A stretch of 31,389 nt of DNA from CAZPMO01 sp964587515. Lineage in GTDB: Bacteria; Pseudomonadota; Alphaproteobacteria; MPNO01. The notes under the pieces are model-generated. The model was not told the origin of the DNA, searched no databases, and was given only the letters and a program-made list of their open reading frames with translations. The stretch covers positions 1 through 31,389 of the forward strand of contig CAZPMO010000039.1 in NCBI GenBank assembly GCA_964587515.1. Reading direction: 5' to 3'. Shown here piece by piece: positions 7,761 to 15,847 of this stretch. The translations under genes were made by a program, and so were the position numbers. Position 1 is the stretch's first letter. The number at the start of each line of letters is the position of its first letter.

Positions 7761-8028
7761 ACAATTCCTCGCACCCATACTCCTCCTGACCCTCCTGTTC
7801 CCCGCACTCGCATTTGGGGTGACGTGGAGTGACTTGGTGGAACGGGAAGGTATTTTCTACAAGAAATTCAGTGATGTTCCCTTCACGGGGAAGACCACGG
7901 GGGAAATACAGGGTTCATTCAGAAACGGTAAGAAGGACGGTCCTTGGGTCCGTTACTGGTCAAACGGACGGATTAGGACCAAAGGAATCTATAAGGACGG
8001 AAAGGGGGAAGAAGGGAAAGAAATATAA
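7756..8028 (+). CDS. Secreted YwqK/MORN-like repeat protein, probably 3'-truncated
   Basis: 90 residues. The signal peptide (MKQFLAPILLLTLLFPALAF) is followed by TWSDLVEREGIFYKKFSDVP, then FTGKTTGEIQGSFRNGKKDG and PWVRYWSNGRIRTKGIYKDGK. This G-x-(F/Y)-x-N-G-K-x-D-G-P-W pattern is characteristic of the YwqK-like 'antitoxin' repeat family, whose function in Gram-negative bacteria is unclear. Family members normally carry more repeats. Here the frame ends after the third, at ...KDGKGEEGKEI, and foreign sequence continues in another frame, so the gene appears cut by a junction near 8010-8025. It may still be expressed from the leaderless-type promoter immediately upstream. Confidence 0.6.
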   Translation: MKQFLAPILLLTLLFPALAFGVTWSDLVEREGIFYKKFSDVPFTGKTTGEIQGSFRNGKKDGPWVRYWSNGRIRTKGIYKDGKGEEGKEI

Positions 8029-8443
8029 ATTTTCCGGCAAATTTATAAAAATTACCCAGAAAGAATATGACTGCTGGCAGGTTGCTTATCCGTGGGTGAA
8101 TCTCGCGGCCGAATTACAGGCCCTCGATGATTATAATTCAGAGGTCGGCGTCACGGCGGGAATATGGTTTGCCCGCTGCTCCGTGGTGCGCGACCAGGAC
8201 CCGAGACATGCCCTTGATGACTTCCGGGCGTATCTCGGAATTGAAAAGCCGGCCTTCGTGCGGCCGGTTAAGCTTGAATATGTCAGGCCTGAAAAACCAA
8301 AGGTAGTGAAGCCGCGGGATCTGGTGCGTGATTATCTCTGCGAAAACCGAAACCTTCCGGAGACCGTTCTCGATGGATACAGGGTGGGAGATAAGGACGG
8401 CACAATCTGTTTCCCGTTTGCTACTTGGACTTGCTGGAATTAG
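8018..8443 (+). pseudogene. Orphan fragment resembling the C-terminal part of a phage/plasmid-type protein
   Basis: This frame has no start of its own and runs on from the preceding frame without a gene-like beginning. The translation KYKFSGKFIKITQKEYDCWQ followed by VAYPWVNLAAELQALDD resembles the 'W..AYP.L.L.AEL...D.W' signature seen at the C-terminal side of some phage and plasmid replication-type proteins. The remainder (VVRDQDPRHALDDFRAYLGI..., PEKPKVVKPRDLVRDYLCENR) is not recognised. Its composition is GC-richer than its surroundings. The last 23 bp overlap the 3' end of the opposite-strand FecR gene. I regard it as imported debris. Confidence 0.4.
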
Positions 8444-9440
8444 TTTTGCTCTGCCTGCGTGTCTGGACAACTTTTCTCCTTACTAGTTTCGCACTCCTAG
8501 AAGCTTTCTTGGCTGCTTGAATCGCCCCTCTAGAAGCTTTCTTGGCCGCTTGCGTCGCCCCTTTGGAAGCTTTCTTGGCTGCTTGCGTTGCTCCCCCAGA
8601 AGCTCTTTTTACTGATATTTTCCCTTTTTTTGTCTTATTTTTCCCTACTCTCTTTCCTCTTTTTTGCTTAAGGTCTTCTGCTTTCTCCCTTCTCAACTCA
8701 ATTTGATTTTTCCGATCGCTTTCCGTCTCGACATTCTCTCTTTCGACATTGACTGTCTGAGGGTTTTTACCCTGTAACTGTCCGGGATCTGCAAGGGGTT
8801 TAAAGAGCTGCTCTAACTGCGGAATGGGAGGTGCCGGCGGCGTTGGTATAGAACTCTTTGTGACCACGCGTGTGGCCAGGCCGGTCGTGGTAATACGTCT
8901 TACGACACCCTTCAGATTCCTCACGTTAATTGCGCCACTCCTCAAGACAACGGTAGAGGCACCATTGCGGGCGACAAACAAGTCAAATTTGGTGCCTCTT
9001 ACCCCAATTGTGGAAGTAGGAGTTCGCATTTGATAGGATTTTGATGGGAGCGAACCACTAACAAACGTAAACAACCCCCTCACAGCGGTCATGGCGACCT
9101 TGCCCTTGGTAGCGTTGGAATTGAAAACCAATTCGTCCAAAATCAACCGCGAATCCGGACCAATTATCAAAACGGTTTCATCAAGAAACACGAATTGCGT
9201 AGTGCTAACCGAGTTTGTTTCAATTATTTCTTGTTGAAAGACATGATTGCTAACCTTAATGTTTCTAGTATCAGTTTCAATCGTGCCCTTGACGACATTG
9301 ACGGCCACGGTCGCGAACCCAATTTTAGATTGGTTGCTACCATAACCGCTGGTGCCGTCTCGTTCTGCGGCTTTGAGATTTGAAGCTGTGATTATTGACA
9401 CAAGACAGAAAGCTACAATAAATGAAATCTGCCGGATCAT
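8421..9440 (-). CDS. FecR-domain exported protein with a basic repetitive tail
   Basis: 339 residues from ATG 9438-9440, chosen because GAGGG lies 8 nt upstream; a GTG would add six. An N-terminal signal peptide (MIRQISFIVAFCLVSIITAS...) is followed by a FecR domain of about residues 50-180, with the motif TPTSTIGVRGTKFDLFV and the closing VVLRSGAINVRN. In iron-transport systems FecR carries signals across the periplasm, but this standalone type with no TonB or sigma partner is usually next to sensory cyclases. The C-terminal ~100 residues are rich in Lys/Arg and contain ASxGATQAAKK repeats coded by 33-bp tandem DNA repeats. The gene is AT-rich compared with the chromosome and faces away from the barrel and CHASE2-cyclase genes, with IS debris between. 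Confidence 0.8.
   Translation of the reverse strand: MIRQISFIVAFCLVSIITASNLKAAERDGTSGYGSNQSKIGFATVAVNVVKGTIETDTRNIKVSNHVFQQEIIETNSVSTTQFVFLDETVLIIGPDSRLILDELVFNSNATKGKVAMTAVRGLFTFVSGSLPSKSYQMRTPTSTIGVRGTKFDLFVARNGASTVVLRSGAINVRNLKGVVRRITTTGLATRVVTKSSIPTPPAPPIPQLEQLFKPLADPGQLQGKNPQTVNVERENVETESDRKNQIELRREKAEDLKQKRGKRVGKNKTKKGKISVKRASGGATQAAKKASKGATQAAKKASRGAIQAAKKASRSAKLVRRKVVQTRRQSKTNSSKSK
8497..8608 (-). repeat. 33-bp tandem repeat inside the FecR-domain gene
   Basis: Three full units begin at 8497, 8530 and 8563, and a partial unit begins at 8596. Each contains the core AGAAGCTTTCTTGGC or a close variant. Each unit encodes 11 residues (consensus ASRGATQAAKK, read on the minus strand), so copy changes keep the frame. 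There are no spacers, so this is not a CRISPR array. Confidence 0.85.
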
Positions 9441-9529
9441 GCATTTTTCCCTCAACACGGCATTCCCGAAAGCGGAGTTTAACAGCGCGTGACTTAGTGT
9501 ACTAATGTTAATTTCGGTCCCTGATGGGC

Positions 9530-9890
9530 GTTGGGGCGGACACTTACGCTATTTGGTCGAGCGTCAGTTGGTCCTTGCGGCGAATTGAAGCTCTGGCCAT
9601 CCGGGTTCTGGTGGCTAAGCGCGCGGTCCGCGTCTGTCGTGGGGAAGCTGAAGCTCCGGTCATCGACTGCACGGAACAACCGATCCAGAGGCCAAGCCAA
9701 ATATAGCGGTAATGGTATTCCGGCAAGAAGAAACGCCACATGATCGAAACCGAAATCGACGTCACGGAGAATGGCCGGATCGTCGACATCTCCAAGCCTG
9801 CACCCGGCCAGACTCACGATCTTGAAATCCGGCGACCTCCCACGTCTATGCCGACAGCGGCTACCATGCACGCCAGTTTCTGCGTCGAGA
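9530..9890 (+). mobile_element. IS5-family transposase remnant, frameshifted
   Basis: The translation in successive frames gives VIDCTEQPIQRP, then (after a small insertion and frame change near 9705) SGKKKRHMIETEIDVTENGR, IVDISKPAPGQTHDLEIR, and finally YADSGYH in a third frame. This is the DDE core of IS5-type transposases (D in the first block, YSGKKKRH, D in 'YADSGY'). At least two frameshifts and missing ends show it is dead. No terminal inverted repeats were found. At about 9895 it abuts another transposase fragment. Confidence 0.7.
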
Positions 9891-9897
9891 CTTTAGA

Positions 9898-10242
9898 AGA
9901 AGCCATGGGCAATTATGCCCGCCGGAAATCATGAACACGGATCAAGGCAGCCAGTTCACCGGTGCCGATTGGATCACGTTGCTGACCCAAGCCGATGTTC
10001 GGGTCTCCATGGATGGGCGGGGACGTTATCTGTATTACACCTCCATCGAACGCCTATGGCGATCACTGAAGCAGGAAGCAATTAATCTAACCGAACTGCA
10101 AGACGACTTCCAGGCGCAGCGGGTCATTCAGGAGTGGATCATTTTCACAATACCGAGAGGCCTCATTCGGCCCTTGAACTTCAAACCCCAGTGGAAGCAT
10201 GCTGGGCCGACGAAAACCAGAAACAAGCGGCATGAAACTTAA
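9898..10242 (+). mobile_element. IS3-family transposase (OrfB) remnant, C-terminal part
   Basis: From ATG 9931 the frame reads MNTDQGSQFTGADWITLL, then SIERLWRSLKQEAINL and ELQDDFQAQRVIQEWI. These match the rve/DDE core of IS3-family OrfB: the second aspartate in TDQGSQFTG and the catalytic glutamate in IERLWRSLKQE. The usual 'YLDN.F.ERLW' is altered to YLYYTSIERLW, and the C-terminus leaves the frame at about 10160 (the DNA for WADENQKQAA is present in another frame near 10206-10232). There is no OrfA, no N-terminal half and no terminal repeats. Non-functional. Confidence 0.75.
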
Positions 10243-10310
10243 ACTCGACACACCTTTAAGCAGGCGCTATCCTGTCCGAATAACCAGGACCACTGCATTC
10301 AAAAGTAGTT

Positions 10311-10690
10311 GTGCGACGGGTCTTAGAACGATACATTTGCAACTGGTCTAACCAGCATGGCATGTTGATACAATACTTCAAGGTGGGCAAAAATGCGATA
10401 AAGCGGGTGCGCCTGCCATGCCGGAAATTCCGCAACACCGATGTCCGGCTCAGGCTTCATGTGCTCGCCTATAATCTCGCCAACTTCATGGGCACGCCGG
10501 CGTTGCCGAAGGAAGTGGAACACTGGTCATTGACCACGCTGCGGGAGAAGTTAGTCAAGATCGGAGCCAAGGCCGTTCGCCAATTCCCCTATTCACATTT
10601 TAATTGGTCGAGGTTTCCGTGCTGAGGAACCTGTTTCGGGAAATCCAGCGCCTGATCGATGAATTACGACGATCAGCCTCAGGAGCAGTC
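10311..10690 (+). mobile_element. IS1380-family transposase remnant, C-terminal part
   Basis: The frame from about 10311 encodes KVGKNAIKRVRLPCRKFRN, VRLRLHVLAYNLANFMGTPA and LPKEVEHWSLTTLREKLVKI, the conserved C-terminal third of IS1380-family transposases. The protein frame breaks near 10620, and the usual ending appears in another frame (PRNLFREIQRLIDELR). It starts at almost exactly the point in the protein where the separate N-terminal remnant at 12365-13026 stops, although it lies upstream of it. Confidence 0.75.
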
Positions 10691-10869
10691 TGGGTGGGGG
10701 GGGGGACGGCGATGATGGAAGGAGAAGTTTGTCCGACAATATTTGCTTGAACTGTGCCGACACTGGCGGTCAGGCCGCGCCATTCGGTCACGAGAGTGGT
10801 TCCTAATCCCCGATTTGGCCTGCTTGTCTATCATCAGGCCCAGCTTGAGATTCATATGCGTAATGTCAG
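10691..10869. other. Gene-free stretch with a G10 run
   Basis: About 180 bp between the IS1380 fragment and the barrel gene. It starts with a run of ten G (10696-10705), probably marking a decayed or slippage-prone end. I see no open frame and no clear promoter. It should contain the promoter of the barrel gene; no Shine-Dalgarno sequence is obvious before ATG 10870. Confidence 0.4.
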
Positions 10870-12261
10870 ATGACGACAGCGCCTAATTTTCCACGAATAT
10901 TTGTTTTCGCGGTTGTGGTTATCACATTGGTTGTGGCCCTTCAATCACCGGGCAACGCGGTTGATCGGATCGACCTCACAAAACTGAAGCCGCTCAATAC
11001 GCTCAGTAAGTGTGAGGGTTGCGATTTGCAGCATGAAAACCTGAAGGGTCCTGACCTGGAGGAGGTAGTCGAAACCGAGCTTGATAACACTATGAAAATC
11101 CCGTTTACACATAAAAAAATCAACGGTCTGGACAAACGAAACTCGACAATAGGAATACAATATGCTCAAAATTCGGAAATAAAGCAAAATGTCGACGATT
11201 CGCGAGCTTTATTTCTTCGATTACTTGAAAATCCAGCAGATTTGCAGATAAATATTTTATACGCTAAAAACCTCGAAGAACGCGGAAAATTAAGCCTTGC
11301 TATAGTTACTTATCAAAGGTTGATCCATCTAGATCCGAATAACAAACAATGGAAGGACAACATTGAACGACTTCGTAATTTATTGCGGCCCCCAGAAACA
11401 ACTGTTGCCGCAGTTCTTGGGACCAGAATTTCTTCAAACGCTCCATTAAATCAGGATGGGAATGGATACCGTGTAGGATACAACGAATCTATTGTCCTCA
11501 CCTTAGATCATAAAAGAACACTGGGAGGTCTCAAATATCAGGTAACGGGCCAGTTTTACGCCGATTATAATGTTAATTCTTCAACGCATGATAGAGCTTC
11601 AGCGCGTGACCTCATACTAGGAGCTCTACAATTTGGGCCGCTTTTGAGAATCTCGCCAAGTTGGCAACTACGTCCTGCACTTTTATTTGAGCGGTCAGCC
11701 ACGGATCGTCGTAAACGTGATCTTTTCTCCTACTCTGTGGGGAACCTTTTTAACTTTGTGAATTTAGATGGTGGTCCAACCAGGACTGTCGATATCGGCA
11801 TAAATTATACGAATTTTAATAACGAAACCCTTGGAAAGGATTCTATCATATTTACGGGTTCTAGTGAGCTTGAATTTCAAGGATTGAAGGAAAGTGACGA
11901 ATTAAGACTAACTCCCAACTTCACTTATAACGGAGCCAGAAGTGGACGAGGTTCGGACGGCTTTAGGGACCTATATTACGAGACAGGGATCGATATGCAA
12001 TATAGTAGGAACGTTTTAGAGAATTTAGAAATTGGGCCAATATTTTCTTATTACTACCGTGACTACATAGATTACGAACCTGGAGGAAGCACAAATCGCG
12101 ATGATCATAACTTTAATATCGGGCTACAGGCGACGGCGCTTAATATAATTCCTGATATTGTGATTTTAGCGACCTACTCGTTTGAGCGCAACAAATCGAC
12201 TTTAGCCCAAGAAACTTATAAAAATCATTCCATAGCCATAAGTTTTGTTAAGTCATTTTGA
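10870..12261 (+). CDS. Outer-membrane beta-barrel protein with a TPR-like N-terminal region
   Basis: 463 residues. The N-terminal signal peptide (hydrophobic 10-28) leads to a short pentapeptide-like piece with cysteines, LSKCEGCDLQHENLKGPDL (residues 45-63). Residues ~115-170 look like a tetratricopeptide unit (ENPADLQINILYAKNLEERG, LSLAIVTYQRLIHLDPNNK). From ~175 on there are alternating aromatic/polar strands with many Tyr, Asn and Asp, ending in a C-terminal Phe (SFVKSF), the usual signal for outer-membrane barrel assembly. This layout (TPR plus barrel) resembles the surface lipoprotein assembly modifier / DUF560-type proteins, but that assignment is by architecture only. The gene is markedly AT-rich, is intact, and lies between two halves of an IS1380 transposase. 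Confidence 0.65.
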   Translation: MTTAPNFPRIFVFAVVVITLVVALQSPGNAVDRIDLTKLKPLNTLSKCEGCDLQHENLKGPDLEEVVETELDNTMKIPFTHKKINGLDKRNSTIGIQYAQNSEIKQNVDDSRALFLRLLENPADLQINILYAKNLEERGKLSLAIVTYQRLIHLDPNNKQWKDNIERLRNLLRPPETTVAAVLGTRISSNAPLNQDGNGYRVGYNESIVLTLDHKRTLGGLKYQVTGQFYADYNVNSSTHDRASARDLILGALQFGPLLRISPSWQLRPALLFERSATDRRKRDLFSYSVGNLFNFVNLDGGPTRTVDIGINYTNFNNETLGKDSIIFTGSSELEFQGLKESDELRLTPNFTYNGARSGRGSDGFRDLYYETGIDMQYSRNVLENLEIGPIFSYYYRDYIDYEPGGSTNRDDHNFNIGLQATALNIIPDIVILATYSFERNKSTLAQETYKNHSIAISFVKSF

Positions 12262-12364
12262 GTTAATAACAACCCATTTCTCAGGTAAACCGGATATTCC
12301 ATGCCGTGAGAAGGAATTTCTGTTATAGAAATCAGAGACTTGGTTACTCCAGGCGGCGGCGAAG

Positions 12365-13026
12365 ATGGCATACCCGATGGGTGAATCGGACCGGCGGCCT
12401 CTGCGGCCGATATTCGACCGCCGCCTGAAGCTGGTGTTCCATGAATCACGGGTCACGTCTGACACTGTTCTGCTCGCCTATCGGGAACTCGATGATGCCC
12501 TTGAGCGCAAGCCACCGAAGGTCATCGTGCTGGCCATGGATAGCTTCGTCAACGCGACCTTCGGCGAGGAGGAGAAGCGGCCTACAACGGCCGTTTCTCC
12601 TTCTCGCGCTATCACCCGCTGTTCGTGTTCCATCGGTTCGGCGATCTGGAGCGGTGCGCGCTTAGGCCCGGCAACGTACACAGCGCCCACAACTGGCGCG
12701 ACGTACTGGAGCCGGTCATTATACGCGACCGGGACAAGAATCTCAGGCGCCACTTTCGGGCCGACGCGGCCTTCGCCATGCCGCAGGTTTACGACTTCCT
12801 CGAATCGGAAGGCTTCAGTTACGCCATCCGGCTTCCGGCCAACAGGATGCTACAACAGCGAATCGCCCATCTGCTCAGGCGCCCCGTCGGCAGGCCGCCG
12901 AAGGAGGCGCGAACGTATCATACGAGTTTCATCTACCAGGTCGCAAGCTGGTCAAGGCCCCTTCGGCTCGTTACCAAAGTGGAATGGCATCCGGGCGGAC
13001 TCTATCCCCGCATCGGCTTCATCTAA
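12365..13026 (+). mobile_element. IS1380-family transposase remnant, N-terminal and central part
   Basis: The start reads MGESDRRPLRPIFDRRLKL..., then VTSDTVLLAYRELDDAL, and jumps directly to ERKPPKVIVLAMDS, so about 100 residues typical of IS1380 transposases are missing. A frameshift near 12575 moves the reading to YHPLFVFHRFGDLERCALRP, RRHFRADAAFAMPQVYDFLE and VEWHPGGLYPRIGFI, where it stops. Two of the DDE acids are visible (VLAMDS, RADAAF). The C-terminal third is absent here but present at 10311-10690. Non-functional. Confidence 0.8.
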
Positions 13027-13070
13027 TGGGGTTCAGGTTTCGTTTGAGGGTTTCGGCCGGGGGTGGAGGA

Positions 13071-15302
13071 ATGGTTAAATTCCTGCGCTCCGCTTTCAGT
13101 TTCGAGCGTTTACTGGGAATGGCCCTGCTGGCGGGGTTCCTGCTCGTTTACTACATGGATCCCTATCCGGTCGAATTCCTGCGCCTCAAGACATTTGACT
13201 TCTACCAACAGTTAAAGCCGCGCGAGATTCCGCCGCCACAGGGCAAGCCCGTCACCATTATTGATCTCGACGAAGAAAGCTTAAACGAGATCGGCCAGTG
13301 GCCCTGGCCGCGCACGACCCTCGCCAAGCTGGTGCGGAACCTGATGCAGATGGGCACCGCCTTGGTCGCCTTCGACATTGTCTTTGCCGAACCCGACAGG
13401 ATGAATCCGAACAAAATTCCAGACACGGTGGTCGGCCTGGACGAGGCAACTAAGGCCAAGCTCCGAGCCCTTCCCAGCAACGACCTGGTATTTGCCAGGG
13501 TGATTAAGGAAAGTCGCGTCGTTCTCGGGCAGGCCGGCTACTGGAAAACGCTGAAAACCAAAAACAAGAAGGGGCCGCCAATCAAAAAATCCGTGGCACT
13601 CCTAAAACACGGAAAAAACGTGGTCCCGGCCCGCTTTTTGCCGCGGTTCCAAACACTGGTCCGCAACGTCAGCGTGCTTGAAAAATCGGCTTCCGGGCAT
13701 GGAATCTTTTCGTTGACGTCGGAGCCGGACGGCATCGTGAGAAGGTTGCCGACGGTGTTCGTCTATGAGAAGGGCCTTTATCCGTCGTTGTCCATCGAAA
13801 TACTCAGGGTCGCCTTCAACCGGAAGTCCATTTTGGTCAAGGCCAATAGCGCGGGGATCACTTTTCTCGGCATCCACAAAAATTTGCAACTCCCCACCGA
13901 CAGCCGGGGCCGCGTGTGGCCGTATTTTTCCAAAAGCGACAAATCCAAGTACGTCTCGGCCAAGGACGTGTTGAACGGGACAGTCGATCCGTCCCTGATA
14001 AAGGGCAAGCTGACCATCGTCGGCACCTCGGCGGTGGGCCTTTTCGAAAGCCAGACCGTGCCGACGGAGCCGGTGATGCCGGGGGTAGAGGTGCACACGC
14101 AGCTGATCGAGGCGGCGTTACACCAAGCGTGGCTTTCCCGACCCAATTATTTCACTGCCGCGGAACTGGCGATGATCCTTTTCGGCGGCCTGGCGATGAT
14201 CATTCTGGTGCCGTGGGTCGGCGCCAAAGGGACCATACTGTTGTTCTTTGCCGTGGCCGGCGGTGCCGGCGGCACCTCGTGGTACCTGTTCACCGAACAC
14301 CGGTTGCTGTTCGACGCCGGCTATGCCGCCATTTCCATCCTGCTTCTTTATACGGTTTTGACCTACACCAGCTATGTTAAGCAAGAAGCGGTACGGCGCC
14401 AGACCCAAGACGCTTTTTCCAAGTACCTGTCGCCGGAAATGGTCGAGCGCGTCGTCGCCAACCCGGGGGTGCTCAAGCTTGGCGGCGAGGAACGGGAATT
14501 GACCCTGCTATTCTGCGACGTCCGCGGGTTTACCACCATATCGGAACAATTCGATGCCGTCGGCCTGACCAGCCTTATCAACAAGCTTTTGACGCCGCTG
14601 ACGAACGAGATTCTCAAACGGCAGGGCACGATCGACAAATACATGGGCGACTGCATCATGGCGTTTTGGAACGCCCCCATCGACGTTCCGGAGCATGCCC
14701 GCCACGGCTGCCTGTCGGCGCTGGCGATGCTGGACGAGATGGCGCCCTTGAATGAGAGGCTGGCAAAGGAGGCCGAAGAGGAGGGCCGCAAGCATATTCC
14801 CTTGAAATTTGGGTTTGGGCTGAATACGGGTCTAGCGGTGGTCGGCAATATGGGCTCGGAGCAGCGTTTCGACTATTCTGTGCTCGGCGATATTGTCAAC
14901 CTGGCGGCCCGGCTCGAGGGACAAAGCAAGACCTATGGCGTCGACATCGTCCTCGGCGCCGAAACCCGCGCCCAGGTCCCCGACATGGCGACCATTGAAC
15001 TGGACCTAATTCAGGTCAAGGGTAAGACCGTCGGGGTGAACATCTTCGCCCTTCTCGGTGACGAGGAGATGGAACAAACCCGCGATTTCAGGACCTTGAG
15101 GAACAACCACGAACAAATGATCGTCACCTATCGCGTCCAGGGATGGGAACGGGCCAAGGCCAAGCTCAGTGAATGCCGAATTCTCGGTGAACCATTCGGC
15201 CTCGATGGGCTCTACGATCTTTACGAAACCCGCATCGCCGAATATGAAGCCAATCCGCCGGGCCTCAATTGGGACGGCGTCTACGTGGCGGAGACGAAGT
15301 AG
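13071..15302 (+). CDS. CHASE2-domain adenylate cyclase (class III)
   Basis: 743 residues from ATG 13071, preceded by GGTGGAGGA; a longer reading from 12984 runs back into the IS1380 remnant and is rejected. Order: membrane segment (~12-28), extracytoplasmic CHASE2 sensor (~35-345, with FDFYQQLKPR, IDLDEESLNEIGQWPWPR and LIKGKLTIVGTSAVGL), three membrane segments (~363-383, 388-407, 412-436), then the class III cyclase (~472-662). Metal-binding Asp483 (LFCDVRGFTTIS) and Asp527 (DKYMGDCIMAFWN), adenine-type Lys523, and the GDIVNLAARLEG transition-state Asn610 and Arg614 are all present. The second purine-recognition position is Ser603, as in many bacterial adenylate cyclases. It should make cAMP in the cytoplasm in response to a periplasmic cue. 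Genes encoding FecR-domain proteins are often found with CHASE2 cyclases. Confidence 0.92.
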   Translation: MVKFLRSAFSFERLLGMALLAGFLLVYYMDPYPVEFLRLKTFDFYQQLKPREIPPPQGKPVTIIDLDEESLNEIGQWPWPRTTLAKLVRNLMQMGTALVAFDIVFAEPDRMNPNKIPDTVVGLDEATKAKLRALPSNDLVFARVIKESRVVLGQAGYWKTLKTKNKKGPPIKKSVALLKHGKNVVPARFLPRFQTLVRNVSVLEKSASGHGIFSLTSEPDGIVRRLPTVFVYEKGLYPSLSIEILRVAFNRKSILVKANSAGITFLGIHKNLQLPTDSRGRVWPYFSKSDKSKYVSAKDVLNGTVDPSLIKGKLTIVGTSAVGLFESQTVPTEPVMPGVEVHTQLIEAALHQAWLSRPNYFTAAELAMILFGGLAMIILVPWVGAKGTILLFFAVAGGAGGTSWYLFTEHRLLFDAGYAAISILLLYTVLTYTSYVKQEAVRRQTQDAFSKYLSPEMVERVVANPGVLKLGGEERELTLLFCDVRGFTTISEQFDAVGLTSLINKLLTPLTNEILKRQGTIDKYMGDCIMAFWNAPIDVPEHARHGCLSALAMLDEMAPLNERLAKEAEEEGRKHIPLKFGFGLNTGLAVVGNMGSEQRFDYSVLGDIVNLAARLEGQSKTYGVDIVLGAETRAQVPDMATIELDLIQVKGKTVGVNIFALLGDEEMEQTRDFRTLRNNHEQMIVTYRVQGWERAKAKLSECRILGEPFGLDGLYDLYETRIAEYEANPPGLNWDGVYVAETK

Positions 15303-15369
15303 GGGCTGCCATTCAACGGTGGATGGCTTTGGCCTGTCACATTTTGGAGAGTTTGTTTTTCTTCTGATA

Positions 15370-15648
15370 GAAACTGCCAATGGGGACAAACACGTCGGTG
15401 AATGGAAGGATGGCAAAGAACACGGGCAAGGCACTGCGACCTATGCCGACGGGAACAAGTACGTCGGTGAATACAGGAATGACAAGAGGCACGGACAAGG
15501 CACCTTTACCTTTGCTGACGGGACCAAGTACGTCGGTAAATGGAAAAACGATCTGCCAAATGGATTGGGTGTCCGCACTTATGCTGATGGCAGAGTGGAG
15601 GAAGGTCTATTTGAAAACGGTAAGTTCAAATATGCTCAGAAATCCTAA
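15370..15648 (+). pseudogene. MORN-repeat protein, 5'-truncated
   Basis: The translation shows consecutive MORN repeats: KHVGEWKDGKEHGQGTATYA, NKYVGEYRNDKRHGQGTFTF and TKYVGKWKNDLPNGLGVRTY, then ADGRVEEGLFENGKFKYAQK-stop. The open frame reaches back into the end of the cyclase gene, but there is no signal peptide and no start with a ribosome site, so the N-terminus has been lost. MORN repeats in such secreted proteins are thought to bind membranes or partners. With the Sel1 and YwqK pieces, this is one of several broken repeat-protein genes in the island. Confidence 0.6.
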
Positions 15649-15654
15649 CCCACA

Positions 15655-15780
15655 GTGAGACAGTTTCTCAACGCATCTGGATTGACCACCAAATGGTCTA
15701 AACGGTCCAAGAGTATGACCACCAGAGAACTTGCCAGGATTGCGAAAAGTCAGACGGTGATGGTGGTGTGCCATCAGTGA
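15655..15780 (+). pseudogene. Short unrecognised coding fragment
   Basis: 41 codons from GTG 15655: VRQFLNASGLTTKWSKRSKS, then MTTRELARIAKSQTVMVVCH-Q. I do not recognise it. It begins 7 bp after the MORN fragment stop and ends where a Sel1-type C-terminal tail begins in another frame. Probably debris. Confidence 0.25.
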
Positions 15781-15811
15781 GGGTGTCCGCCAGAAATACA
15801 AAGGGTGTTGA
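15779..15811 (+). pseudogene. Sel1-type protein tail (E-G-V-R-Q-K-Y-K-G-C-stop)
   Basis: Ten codons and a stop that match the end of the fragment at 16161-16199 (A-R-E-C-V-R-M-K-Y-K-G-C-stop). The DNA identity continues past the stop to 15815/16203. This C-terminal pattern is what I remember as the usual ending of marine Sel1-repeat proteins. Confidence 0.45.
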
Positions 15812-15815
15812 GTAG
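15783..15815 (+). repeat. 33-bp direct repeat, copy 1
   Basis: GTGTCCG, three variable bases, then GAAATACAAAGGGTGTTGAG-TAG; copy 2 is at 16171-16203. It covers the last codons and first bases after the stop of two Sel1-type tails, so duplication and decay of related genes explains it. Confidence 0.85.
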
Positions 15816-15847
15816 AACTCCACCGGGCAGCCACACCCCATTCCATC

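Noticed and set aside
7829..8017. Start of the orphan fragment frame inside the YwqK-like gene
   Set aside because: That part is an out-of-frame reading of a recognisable signal-peptide protein; only the part after about 8018 looks like coding sequence.
8497..8608. CRISPR-like array of ~33-bp repeats
   Set aside because: The repeats are directly adjacent without spacers and are coding, in frame, in the FecR-domain gene.
12984..13070. 29-residue N-terminal extension of the CHASE2 cyclase
   Set aside because: It reads through the IS1380 remnant; ATG 13071 has GGTGGAGGA directly upstream and is followed by the membrane segment.
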